Assembly (NCBI GenBank): GCA_013396995.1
Contig: VWZP01010715.1
Location: forward strand, 496,001-560,000
DNA length: 64,000 nucleotides
Source: Dicaeum eximium
Lineage: Eukaryota; Chordata; Aves; Passeriformes; Dicaeidae
Reading direction: 5' to 3'
Shown: piece by piece, positions 14,701 to 26,262 of the stretch
Layout: every line of letters begins with the position of its first letter
How positions within the stretch are numbered: position 1 is the first letter of the stretch
Made by a program: the position numbers and the translations under genes
Notes under the pieces: generated by a model
What the model was told of the DNA's origin: nothing
Seen by the model: only the letters and a program-made list of their open reading frames with translations
The model's database searches: none

Positions 14701-16330
14701 AAGAGCCAGGTAGTACTCTTTCCCTGAGAAAGACATTTCTGACATTTTATTTTGTCAGAATAAAATGATCTCATTGTGGGATGTGTTGTATTACCTTTTC
14801 TTGGGTTTTATGTCTAAAGTATGGTATTCCATGTTACTATCCAGCCATGCAAGAAAAAAGCCCCCTCCAAAACACAAGGCAAGCTTGGGATGAAAGGTTG
14901 AGTCCCTGCTCAGTTTCAGATTTTCAGATTTTCATGCAGGTTAGTCCACATGGTCTCTTAGTCTTGAGCTGCAAAACAGGGAATAATACCCCTGGTCCTT
15001 GGCAGACCTTTATCAGGCCATGAGATGTTCAAGTACCCTTCCCTAGTGGGACTGTGGCAAGGGTAGGAGTGATAACAGTTCCTGTGCTGGGAGCTTGTGT
15101 AGATTTCCCTATCACAGCAGAAAAATTAGCCCACACCGTCTTGATTAAGCTATGTGCAAATCCAGGAGGTGTTGGATGGTTTGGGTAGTATTTCTTGTTT
15201 AAGAAGTTGTCATGTCCTCCAGGGACTAGCTGGTGAGCAGACTGCTGTAGCAGTAGCAGTGATATGTCCTGAAGATTGGAACCCCCTAGGGACATTAAAA
15301 AATACTCCTGTCTCAAAAGTACCAAATAAACTTTCAAACAAAGATTGCATTTTTGCCTCATTTATGTGCAACCTACCCTCCCTCCTATTTCTGACCCTCA
15401 AAGACAAAGTCTCAAAGACCCTGCCTTATTCACTGGAATATGAAATTCTAAGACCTTACTGGATGGAACCTTTGCAAAACTTCCTTCTAGTTTTCTAGTG
15501 CTTCTGAGGCACTTCCCATTTTAAAAGCGGGAAGAAAGTTTACAAAAGAAAACTACTCTGTAAAGTTTGGGGAAAAAAATACCTCAGATGCAAATATATG
15601 CAGTTGAAATACAAGCAGAGCACAGTGATAGCAGACACATTATATAATTCCAGTTAGCTTGTGAGGCTGCATCAGCTGAGAGCATGCAGGCTGGCTAAAA
15701 GCAGGTAAAATGGGCTTGTAGGGTAGGGGCCCTGTCCTTCAACTCATAGAAAATTGTGTTTTCTACATCTGTGGGAAAACAAGAGACTGTGCTACCCATG
15801 ATCTCCTTTACCATTATAAGAGCACCTGTTGCAGCTTGACTAATGGTATAAATTTAAGCATAAACCTCATCAAGTCCAGACTTATCTGAGGCAGGATGAT
15901 GAGCATAAGCTTAGCAACAGTAAAGGCAGAGCCAGGCACCCCCAGTCCTGCAGTGTGCACAGGTCAGGGCGCTGTGTCAGCCCAGCCTTGGTCACACTGC
16001 CCACCTGCCCCTGCGCTGGTGCCACGCAGCCATGAAAACCCAATTCCTGGAACACCAGTCCTGGGTACACTGCCACGTGGAGAGAGGGCTTTTCTGCTCT
16101 TTGTGGGAAAGTGTTTATCTCTAGTCTGATTGCTGACAGCCAGGGTAGTCAAAGTTTCTTTCTGGTATCAGAATAGTAGCACAGGTTGATGAAACTTGGG
16201 TGAACATTTTCTGTGGATCAGCTACATTGCCTTTGAAAATAGAGGCTGGACCTGTCTTCAAAACTCGTGGAAATGAACACCTTGTTAAGAGTAAAGCTTT
16301 TTAAAAGGGACTCAGACAGGCTTTTATTTT

Positions 16331-16362
16331 CTTTTTTTTTTNNNNNNNNNNNNNNNNNNCAG

Positions 16363-16399
<37 letters not shown>
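16331..16399. repeat. Poly(T) tract with an 18-base assembly gap
   Basis: A T run at 16332-16341 is followed by 18 Ns (16342-16359), then CAGGG and a further run of about 35 T to 16399. The Ns mark unresolved sequence, probably because of the homopolymer. The true tract length is unknown. The sequence after the T run carries no reverse-complement polyadenylation signal, so I could not read it as the tail of a minus-strand retrocopy. Confidence 0.9.
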
Positions 16400-16400
<1 letters not shown>

Positions 16401-18902
16401 TGTTTGAGCATTTACAATCCCGTCTTGGTCTTCCTATGCAGAGCCTAATAAATTCGATTGAAGGTATGCTTAGGTTTCATCAGCTACAGAGAATAACTAA
16501 AAAAAAGACTAAGGTGACTATCAAGGTTAAGATTATAATAATATGATGCAGATAGTTTTTGTTTGCTTTTTCATTAGTCGTTAACCAACACATCTGTAAT
16601 CCTCTGTGTGCTGATAATTTAGACTATGGTCTTGTGAATTCACTAAAAACACTGGACTTAGTTAGAGAACCTTCTAATGTCCAATAACGTGGTATTTCCA
16701 GGAACAGATGAGTGTTTCTGTTAATTTACTGTCAGTCTACCTGGAAGAGGCCAGTCACTGATTAAACACACACTGAGGACTAATCAATAAAGAGCCGTAT
16801 CTTTGATCTATTTGGTGCTGTTTCTGACTACAAAAAGTAATGCTCTTAATGAAACGTGGCTCTCTTGCTTTTTCAGTGTAAAATCTTGTGTTTAAAATGT
16901 TTGCTTATTCAAACCCTTATGAAATAGTAACAAGAAATGGCTTTTGTTTACTTGTTTCAAACAGAGCAGTAGCAGCTGGCTCATGTTGGTGTTAACTGGT
17001 TTGAAGTTCTGTTTAGAGGTTTTTACACGTGATCCAGAAGTCATGTTTTGATCTTTGTCAATAGCAAACGGGAGGATTTCCTAAAGGTACAACTTACATC
17101 TATTTTGTAATGTTAAATAGGTCAAGTGTAGTGCCCCAGTGTCACAAGATGCAATTGCTGAATTCTCCAGGGATGAATCCTGGCTTAGCTGACAGAAGAG
17201 CCAGGGCCAGCACTGGGCATCTGTGTGCTGTCAGTCTGCTTTGACCTTGCCTCACAGATGTGTGTTTGATTTTCCTGCAGTGCAGTCTAACCTGTCTGTT
17301 CACTAGCACTGAACACCTGCTGCTCTTAGCTGTCTAAATGGTTTTTAAAAATCACAAGGGACTACCCCCACTGCACCATCACTCCAAGTGCTGCCTCCCT
17401 GACAAGTATCTCACTTACTTCTTCATGGTTCTTTGCAAATACCAGTTGAAACAAATGAATCCTTCACTGGCTTTAAGCTATCTGCTGTAAAGGATGCTAA
17501 GGTGTTCTATTGTTCCCCAGACAATGTCTGCCATAGCAAGCTGAAATGACACTGAATTTAAGTATGGAGGTGGAAGTTCACTCTTCCTTGCCAGGTATAG
17601 TTTTATTTTGTGTTGAAAGGCTTTATAGGCTTGCTAATCCCTTCCTTCTGGTGTTCTTACCATTTGGGATCGGCCAAACTGCTCTCCAATAAAAATAAAA
17701 ATGATAAGGCTGCTGTCAATGCCTTTCTTTATTTCTCTCTGCTCTCCCCTCCTGCCCAGCACATGCTGTAGGTGTGAAAAGTTTCTAAAGATGTGAGTTA
17801 AGGCTATACCAACTTCTCTTATATCTCCAGATCTATTCTCTGGCTCACCCAGATCAGGGAGTGCTGTGGGGAGGACAGAGAAGCAGAAGCAAGATCCTCA
17901 GGCTGATCAATCAGCTGGGAGAGAAGCTGACTTCTCAGCAGCTGAGATGCTAATTAAAATGCTCATTTGACTTTTAAAACACAGCTCAGCACTGCACAGG
18001 ATATGATCTACACACTGCTATGATGTTTTGATTGGTACCTCACTTTGCAAGTTGGGACTGAGTCTTGTGGTGCCCAGGTGGTTTTTCCAGTCTTTCTCAG
18101 AGTAGGCCACCATTCTAGAATTGCCCATCAATTCACAAAATATTGAACACCTGACATACATCTTCTAGTGCATGTGTTCTTTGTGCCTCTTTATGAATTG
18201 TTATATTTTCACCCTAGTCATCATCAGTTCTTTTCTTCTGAAGGCCAATTCAATAAATCAAAGGTGAAGGACAGAAGAGTAGGATAAAAGAGCAGAGTGG
18301 TTAAAAAACACTAAATCCTTTATAGCAAAACTACTAAATGGTGAGTGAGGTAGCAACAAGATTTTTGGTACACAAAAACACTGTGACTGTGCTGTACAGT
18401 ATAACAAGGCATTACTGTGTTATTACAGAACTTGGGCAACTGTTTGGTCCCCAGACCAAAACACTACTGGGCATCCACAGCAGCAGCTTCTGGGCACAGA
18501 TCCATGGGAACTCTGTGTTCTGATTTGAATGTCAAAACTGATTTTAGGTTTTTCTGGGCTCATCTGGTACTTGTGAGTAAGCCTTACAAAATTTAGCCAC
18601 TGGAAATCTGTCAAAATAGAGTTGTGATCTCAGGCTTTCACCAGCAGCGACAAATCTTACACCAATCCCTTTCTAATTAGTAAATGAAAAATCTTCTTTG
18701 GTATTACATTTTCCTCTTGTGCTTCTATTGACAGGATTTAGTTCATTTCATAATCATCAATGCTGTCTAGATCCCCAAAACTAATAGGAACTTGAAGATG
18801 CACTTATGTTAAAAAGAAAAAAGGTGGGAAATTCTATTCTCTTGAATTAATCTGAGTAATAAGAAATCAAAGGAATATCCTACCATTAAAAATATCCTAC
18901 CA

Positions 18903-18967
18903 TAAAAAAACCAAAAACAACAACAAAAATAAACCCACAAAAAACCAACAAATAAAAACCCACAAAT
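18903..18967. repeat. A/C-rich low-complexity tract
   Basis: About 65 bases of irregular AAAC and AACC words on the + strand, like the tract at 5024. An imperfect tandem copy of AATATCCTACCAT (18874-18886 and 18890-18902) directly precedes it. Confidence 0.8.
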
Positions 18968-19810
18968 ATTTTCACTGGATCTCTGGTCAACAAAGAAAGA
19001 TAAAACTGACATATTTATTTGTACAAACCTGATCATAGTCTTTCATGTGCTTACAAAGTTAGAAGTAATAAAAGGGGCCCAGGATGTTATGTATTTGTAT
19101 TGAAAAAAGAGTTTTACATTGAAATCAGGAAGAAAACCTGCAAAACACAGAGAAGAGTTCAGTAAGGTGACCTTCAACTGGAACATTTCTGAGGAATGAC
19201 AGTAAATACCTTGGGACTTAGGTATCTACAGTGCTGAAAAGATCAAATTGAGCATGAAATGTACTATAACACTATCTCTTTCCTGTGAATGTAATTGGTA
19301 TTTTTGCAATTATGAAAACTCCTGATATCATTCTTATTTTTTGAATAATACATATTCACAAAGTGAATACTTTTCATTTTTGAAATGTGTCAGTCACAAC
19401 TCTAAGAGATCTACTTATCTCCAAATTGATCCAATAGGTGTCCAAAGATTGAAGAAATTTTAATTCTGACAAGTTTAAAGGATGTCTGTCTTTGAACAGT
19501 TTTCCTAACAAATAGTTGCTGGGAAATGAACCCCCATCAAAAGCAGAACAATAATTTGCTTGCCCTTTGTGATGTGGACCATACATTTAGCTTCTTGTAT
19601 TTGAAAGAATGCCATCACAGTAAACAACTATTTACTTGTTTATAAGTAACTGCTTGGAGTATATTATTGGGTACAGAAGAAAAAAGGAAAGAAATATATG
19701 AAAGGAAAGCTGTTAGTACCTTTTACTGACTGTTTTTCTCTTTCACTATCTTGATGCTATACCTCTTTTCCTTTGGTTGTTGACCTCATAACTATCTGAT
19801 GCAAATATTT

Positions 19811-19838
19811 ATTCCTTATGGTAGATTCCTTATGGTAG
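19811..19838. repeat. 14-bp perfect tandem duplication
   Basis: ATTCCTTATGGTAG occurs twice with no spacer (19811-19824 and 19825-19838). Two bases later a 20-bp perfect palindrome begins. Confidence 0.95.
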
Positions 19839-19840
19839 AG

Positions 19841-19860
19841 TCTGTAAGATATCTTACAGA
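19841..19860. repeat. 20-bp perfect palindrome
   Basis: TCTGTAAGATATCTTACAGA equals its own reverse complement with no spacer. It could extrude as a short cruciform or be a dimeric protein-binding site. It is not part of any repeat I recognise. Confidence 0.95.
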
Positions 19861-20811
19861 TTGTCACATGCTTTTATAAGACAGCACTTCAGACAAAATA
19901 CAAAAATCTCTGAGCTTTTCAAAGAATTATTTAATAAGACTAGGCAGACCTTTCATAGCTGCATTGAGATGGTTTCTTCCAGTCAGACAATACTCCTTGT
20001 TCTTAATATGTTCTTCTATTGGCCTATGAACAGTCATTCAGCCACAGAAGGAAAGAGACCAAAAGGTCACCTCAAATTTATCTTCTTCTATGACTCAAGT
20101 ACTGAGGGAATCAGAATTCAAGCGTGTACGAGACCATTCTCTGCTGAATTAACTGTTATTCTGGGTACTGATTATTTCTCTTAGGTAGAAAATAAACCCT
20201 TGAAAGAGTGAGATTGAAATAATGTTTTCCTATTAGGATCTGCAATAAAGTCAATGCACTTATCAAAGCTGTCAAGGGGTCTAAGGTATCAGTATTGATT
20301 CCTGCATGGAGTTCTGGTTCTACTGAGATCAACATAAAAAACCCCACTGGTCTCAATGAGGCCAAGATTTCATTATTTTTCTTTCCATGTTAATAACAAG
20401 AGTAAATTTCCAACAGTCTCATTAAAATAACCTGATATTATATTACACAGAAGGGTTCTCTTACCACTCATAATAAATAATGGGAATAGAAGAGCAACAG
20501 AAAAGGCAGAAGTAACATGAATGTGAACAGGGATAGGAGCTGAGATTGCAAATATTTAGAGGTTATGAGTCCTTTTCACCCTTAGAGATATTAATGATCC
20601 CCAGCTTTAGTTCTCAAAGAACCCATTTTCTATCCTTGCATTATTTTCCAGAATTAAGTTCAAATTTCCATGGGAAATATAAAAGGGATCAAGACTTATC
20701 TATATAACAATTTATAAGGCCTTCATTCACCAACAGCAGTTTCCTCTCTTGCTCTCAGATATTCACACAACATTTGAATGCCTTGAAAATATTAATGAAT
20801 TTATGCTATGA

Positions 20812-20940
20812 CCTCCTGGAGAATTAGAGTAGAAATATTATCTCTATTTTACAGCTGGAGAATGGAGACAGAGAGACTTTGTGATGTGCCTGACATCTCT
20901 CACTGGATTTTTCAAACTCCATATTTAAACCACAACACTT
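20812..20940 (-). mobile_element. MIR-type SINE relic
   Basis: The + strand reads as the reverse complement of the MIR middle and tRNA-related parts. TATTATCTCTATTTTACAG is followed by a GGAGAATGGAGACAGAGAG stretch matching the typical GATGGGGAAACTGAGGC... region. Further on, a TTTAAACCACAACAC stretch matches the reverse complement of the MIR head. The copy is diverged, as expected for an ancient amniote family. It underlies the start of the 150-codon open frame at 20808-21260, which is therefore not a gene. A RepeatMasker alignment would settle the ends. Confidence 0.62.
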
Positions 20941-22803
20941 TCTTAGCTTCTGATTATCTTTGCTTTGGGGATTCTAGCTTATTTAAATTCTGTTCTCTTG
21001 AACACTTTTCTCTAGGCCAAATCCATGCAAAACTGATTCTTAACCTCAACAAATATCTAGAAAACCCCTTGTCCAGAAGAAAGCCAGAGTTTTTCCTGGC
21101 TGCTGTAACTTGTGAGGCAACAAAAAGAGAGCCAAAACCAGACTCTGAAGGATCTCAAGACTTCTTTGCAAACATAATAATGGCACACAGACTCAGACGT
21201 AACAGATTTCCTCATCTCAATTTTGCCTGCAATAAAGTTACTAGTAGTTCTTCAAACTGAAGTTATATTGTTTGCACTATTGAAGTTATTGGTATTTTGC
21301 CACATTTTTTTTTTCTGAAGCTCTCTCCTTAATTAACTGTGAGGGTGTCTTGGGCTACTTTTATGTATAGCTTTAATTTTATGAGGGCTGAATTGCATTG
21401 TCATGATGCCTTTCACTTTGCAATGAATCTACATACCTCATAAATCTGTCTTGATTTAAAAACTTAAGAATGCAAGTGGATGTTTTGTTTGCATTCTGTT
21501 TTGTAAGGAGGACAGGAGCAGCCAGGTTTGCTGTGCTGCTGCAAGGAGTCAGGTGCATTATGTGGTACCCCATGCTGCTGTGGTTAGACTGCCTACAGCT
21601 CCCAGCTGTTTTGCTAAGGGTTATCTAAGTGTGCTACTTACATATACTTACACATAGCTATCATTTAGTAAATGTTTTATTTGTTTTCTAACTAACTGCA
21701 TCAAGCCAAGTATTTTAAACTAGAAATTTAATCTTTCCCTAGGATCTACTTTGCACAAACCTAGAATTCAGTTATGCCTTTGTATAGGTGTTTATACAAA
21801 GGTAGTTTATTCTATATGACAGAACACACTTATGAGTTTTGAGACCTTTATAATACCTTAATGATACATAATAAGCTGCATACTAAAGGAACCAACATAT
21901 CTTCTCCCTGAACATATTGAAAGCCAGGATGCTCATGAAGTGTTCTCCAGGCCTTACAAGGTGACAAATGCAGTAAAATGAAGCAAGAGGAATGAAGTTA
22001 TTGGAAAGTTTGTTCATTCAGGAAGGATCAATACACACTGCTGTGGACTCCTTTCCACCACTCTTGGCTTGGAGAATTATAGAGTGGAAACTTTGAATGC
22101 TGCCTTAGGGAAGAAGACTGAGGAAAAAGCCATGGAGCAGAAGTCTTCCCATAAAATCACTGCTGTAAATAATATCTGGCTTCGATTTTCCTTTTACTTA
22201 TACCCATTTCACATTATGGAAGTACTACTGACTTATTGAATCTGTTACTGACTTCCATATGAATAAGGAATGTTAGAGCTGGGTTGATTATATTTTAGCA
22301 TGAAACAATCTGTCAGTGACAAAGCTGAAGGACAGAGTGAACTTATTTTGTGGTTTTCCTGGTTTATTCAATATAAAGAATTTTGGACATCTAGAAATTG
22401 GAAAATTCTGGACGCCACCAGTGTTGACTGATGCAATGCAATGTCTGCCTTTCAGCAACCTGAACTGTCTTCAGAATAGGCCCTGCTTTGAGAAGGTGTT
22501 TGGATCAAAAGGTTTCCAGGTTCTCCTTCTAAACTTTGTTGATTTTGTGTTCCTACTCAGGGTAAAGCCATAATTATACAGAGCCCCGTCTGTGGTGTTC
22601 CACATGCCCAAGTTTCCCAGTGCTTCCAATTCCAGAACTAAGTGCAGCATCAGGTTCCAGGTCAGGTTCTGCCCTGATCTTGCTCTACACCTGAGTTAAT
22701 GCACCCTGAGCACCACGGTACCGACACTGTCACCTTCTTTTGCTTCCAGCAGCACCTCTCACCTTAACACCAAATCCTTGAAGTCTAATACAAAGCACAA
22801 CCA
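20941..22803. other. Non-coding sequence, nothing recognised
   Basis: AT-rich sequence with no identifiable transposon. A 10-bp inverted repeat with a 6-base loop (21777-21802) could form a small hairpin. A strong acceptor-like site near 22560 is not followed by a usable donor before the first stop. Confidence 0.6.
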
Positions 22804-22862
22804 TGGAATCATAGAATCCTCAGCTGGAAGGGGCCCATAAGGATCACAAGTTCAGCTCTTGT
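22804..22862 (-). mobile_element. CR1 3'-end fragment, about 60 bp
   Basis: TGGAATCATAGAATCCTCAG and the following CTGGAAGGGGCCC are the reverse complement of a CR1 3' terminus, including one copy of the terminal ATTCTATG-type repeat. Similarity fades after about 60 bases, so this is a heavily 5'-truncated or decayed copy. CR1 is the dominant non-LTR retrotransposon of birds. Confidence 0.8.
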
Positions 22863-25196
22863 TAATAAGTTAATAAACCAAAGCTCCCCTGTAATAACTA
22901 AGTCTGGAGGCCATTTGTTCACTGCACCCTGTTTTCTTATGGACTCCTGGTTCTGGGAAAGGACACCAAGTCTGCCCATTCTTCATGAAGCCAAGTAAAG
23001 TTCTGGACAGATTATGACAGTTCAGACAGGTTATGATATGAAAACCACAACAGTAATACCAGACCCAAGACAGCTGAAGAAGCAGCACAGCTGTGTTTTC
23101 ATGGTGCTGAATCAGCCAATGTCCACTGTAAAGTTAATCTGCCCAAGGAGGTGCCTGTACACTACAGAGAAGTGGAGGTTTCATGTGCATACTGTTCACT
23201 GACATTTGCAAGATTTGCAACTCCACTTGCAGTCACTGAATGAAAATGAAGCAATTTGGTTTAATAATGCAGATGTCAAAATATTAAACATTCAGGACAA
23301 TTATATTGGGAAACTGTCATCATCAATTTTATTTATTTTTCTTATTTTGGAATTGTTTGAATGGTATATTTCCCATTGTGATGAAAGATTATTAACAGAG
23401 GAACTGAGCTGAAGCTAAATCACTCATAAATCCATCTTTCAGTAAGGTGACATGTCATTAACTCAGGCACTGGAACAAGTAAGATCATTAAATATTATGA
23501 CACACTTCATCCGATTCCTCCGCAAAATAATTTTCTTAATGTTGTTTTTGTAAAGGAAATTAGTATCAGTCAATTAAACATGGACATGCACAATTCTAAT
23601 TAGATATTTTGTCAATATCATAAAAACAATATGTTTGGTGCCTTAGCTAGTATATATCCAAAGTGTGTCAGAAATATTTGGATTCACTTTTATAAGAGTA
23701 ACCCATTTTCCAACATAAGAATAACCCGTGGCCTATTTCTGTCATATGTGACTCAGGGGGCTTATTGCCCTAAAAGAGATGAAGAAGCCTGCTTAATACA
23801 GGGTGAAAGGTGGGCAGGTAGGCCAGAGGAAGCAAATGACACCATTCCACCGAGGGCTGGACCTGACTGCAACCACTTTTGCTTCTCCTACAAGGCAGTG
23901 GGATCATCATGATGACATTGCTTGGGAATTGACACTGATCTGAAATTATTCTGATCTGATGCTAATGAAGATATGCAGAGCAATTCAAGCTATCATTGCT
24001 TTAATCACATAAAGAATGCTCTTAGGTTCTTGAACTTGGTGGAGGGTAGAATTAGGGAGTAAATAATTGAAAGTGTAAGAGGAAAGAGATAATGCTACAG
24101 AATTCTCTACATAAAATGTAGTGTCCCTTTCCAGAGATAATGTAGGTGTCATATTTCTATGATCAATTATTTAGATGTTGATAAGTTCAAATAACTTTAT
24201 TATTAAATCTGAAAAGAGGACCTGTTTTTCTTTGACCTGTAGATAGCCCAGATACTTCTAATGAGTATTTTGCTTTGTTACATTATTATTACTTGGGAAG
24301 TGTGTGAATATATCTATTTATTCATTTATCTACTTGGTCAGCTTATTAACTGCTCTACATAATTTCTCCCTTATTGTTTGAGAAATAATGGGAAGTGTCC
24401 TAAATCAAATAAAATTTTTAACTGAGCAATTTTTCACATTTTTGTCAGGATTTATGGGATCTGTCTAGGTGAAAATGAACTTTTTCTGTAACCACTGGGA
24501 GAATTGGGATATGAATTACCAGTAAACCGGTGTGCCAGTTGAAGAACAGATTTCATCTAGCCTGCAATTATCCATACAATTTAACTGTTAATATTAGAAG
24601 AAAATAAGCCCCATGTTAGAGTTTTGGTGTACTTACACTGCCTAGGATAATACCCAGAAGCCTTTCATATGATAGCACAGTCCAAAGACCTCACTTCATG
24701 GGTTAGGCCACACAGTTTAGGGTGGTGAGGCTTCCTGGCTGTACACCATGAGCTGGGCTGCCTTGTTTTCTCTCAGCCTGGTACCAAAAGCTCCCAGTGC
24801 ATGTCTGGGCAGTGCACTGACTCACAGCCACGCTGCTGAGGCAGAAGGTCAGATTGGAAGCTGCAAGGGTTAAACAGTAAGGTTCAGCCACACTTGAAGG
24901 TGAGTCAGACAGGAGATATTTGCAATAAAAAAAAAGCAAACCGGCTTGATTATAATCAATCTTAGATCCTTCTGAATAATTTGGCCACTCTCCTGTACCA
25001 GCTCAGTACTGGATTGGAATACTTGTGATGGCCATGGGATGGGATTGCATGAGCAAACAATCCTTGTTCCAGGCACAATGGTACAACCTTTTTCTATGGA
25101 CAACTCCCAGAAACTAGAAAGAGAGCTAGGAAAAGTCCTTAGCTCCTGAAAATATTTTTAGCTCTTGATCTGGTCTTCTGATCTTGATCTCTGATA
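22863..25196. other. Non-coding sequence, nothing recognised
   Basis: No transposon or exon is supported. A 62-codon open stretch after a weak acceptor (23227-23412, +) reads like protein in places but lacks a donor in a usable position, so it is not called. Confidence 0.55.
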
Positions 25197-25535
25197 CTAT
25201 AAAATCACTGAATTGTCTGGGTTGGAAGGGATCTTAAAAATCATCAATTCCAACTCCCCTTCTGTGAGCAAGAACACTTTCCACTAGACCAGGTGCTCAG
25301 AGCCCTATCCAGCCTGGCTCTGAACACCTCCAGGGATGGGCAGTCCACACCCTCTCACGACAAACTGGTCCAGTGTCTCACCATTCTTATAGTAAAGAAT
25401 TTCTTCCTAATATTGAATCTAAACCTACCTTCCTTCATTTTAAGGCCATTTCTCCTTGTCCTATCACTACATGACCCTCCTAGACCCCACAAGTCTCTCC
25501 CCAGTTTTCTAGGAAGCCCCTTTTAGGTATGGAAG
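25197..25535 (-). mobile_element. CR1 fragment, minus orientation
   Basis: The reverse complement of a CR1 3' region: GGGTTGGAAGGGATCTTAAA followed by the conserved CCAGGGATGGGCAGTCCAC-like and TCTCCTTGTCCTATCACTAC blocks. The copy ends near TTTTAGGTATGGAAGG, about 340 bp from the 3' terminus, so it is 5'-truncated. The open frame on the opposite strand (25293-25526) is an artefact of reading CR1 backwards. Its 5' end lies about 25-35 bp from the 5' end of the next CR1, which points the other way. Confidence 0.92.
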
Positions 25536-25559
25536 GAGGTACTTCTATGGCAGAGTAAC

Positions 25560-26262
25560 CCTTGGAAGAGGGTCTACCTGCACTTTATTAAAGCCTTTGA
25601 AGCTGTCTCCCAAAGCATTCTCCTGGAGAAACTAACTGATCATGACTTGGATAGGTGCACGGTTTCCTTGGTGAAAAACAGTGTGGCCAGCAGGACCAGG
25701 GCAATTATTGTCCCTTTGTACTCAGCACTGGTGAGGAGGCCACGCCTCAAACCCTGTGTTCAGTTCTGGTCCCCTCTCTACAAGAATCACACTGAGGTGC
25801 TGGAGCATGTCCAGAGAATGGCAGTGGAGCTGGTGAAGGGTCTGGAGCATAAATCTGATGAGGAGCAGCTGAGGGAGCTGGGGGTGTTCAGCCTGGAGGA
25901 AAGGAGGCTCAGGGGTGACCTTATTGCAACCTTATCTCTACCACTACCTGAAAGGAGGTTGTAGCCAGGTGGAGGTTGGTTTTTTCTCTCATGTAATATG
26001 TGACAGGATGAGAGAAAATGACCTCAGGTTGCACCAGTGCAGGTTTAGATCAGATACTAGGAAGAACTTCTTCGCTGAAAGAATGATCAAGTGTTGGAAC
26101 AGAGAAGTGTTGGAATCACATCCCTGGGGGTATTTAAAAGACATGTAGATGTGGCACTTAGGGACAGTGTTTAGTGGTGGACTTGACAGTGCTGGATTAA
26201 TGGCTGGTACTCAGTGTTATTAGAGGTCCTTTCTGACCTAAACAAGTCTATGATAATTCTGC
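25560..26262 (+). pseudogene. CR1 ORF2 fragment with an internal deletion, plus orientation
   Basis: This + strand CR1 copy encodes parts of ORF2, the reverse transcriptase. Near 25573-25600 it reads VYLHFIKAFE, matching RT motif A (family form VYLDFSKAFD), and continues ILLEKLTDHDLDRCT. At about 25673-25685 the reading jumps to the post-RT C-terminal domain, LYSALVRRPRLKPCVQFW and then LRELGVFSLEERRLRGDLIA. The middle of the RT, with the YADD-type motif, is missing. A frameshift near 25935-25960 moves the frame to YLKGGCSQVEVGFFSHV and TRKNFFAERM. In motif A a His stands where the catalytic Asp should be. The copy cannot be active. It ends near AAGTCTATGAT, a decayed CR1 3' terminus. Confidence 0.9.

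Larger units (their letters stand above)
7280..20811. other. Unique-looking sequence, mostly non-coding
   Basis: No CR1, LTR or other transposon is recognised over about 13.5 kb. Short CA-rich runs lie near 11365. Open frames such as 9196-9588 and 15154-15498 have no splice boundaries or protein-like pattern. Two features of note are the weak exon candidate at 11717-11785 and the gap and poly(T) tract at 16331-16399, both listed separately. If the exon series is real, this is intron sequence. Confidence 0.55.

Noticed and set aside
14569..14709. 47-codon exon-like segment, + strand
   Set aside because: Good acceptor and open phase-0 frame, but two competing donors give different phases (GTAAGA at 14699, GTAGTA at 14710), and the better one breaks the frame of the series.
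17839..17962. 41-codon frame after a strong acceptor, ending LTSQQLRC
   Set aside because: Protein-like, but no usable donor lies before the stop and no polyadenylation signal follows closely.
20808..21260. 150-codon open frame, + strand
   Set aside because: Its first part is a MIR SINE relic and the rest shows no recognisable protein pattern.
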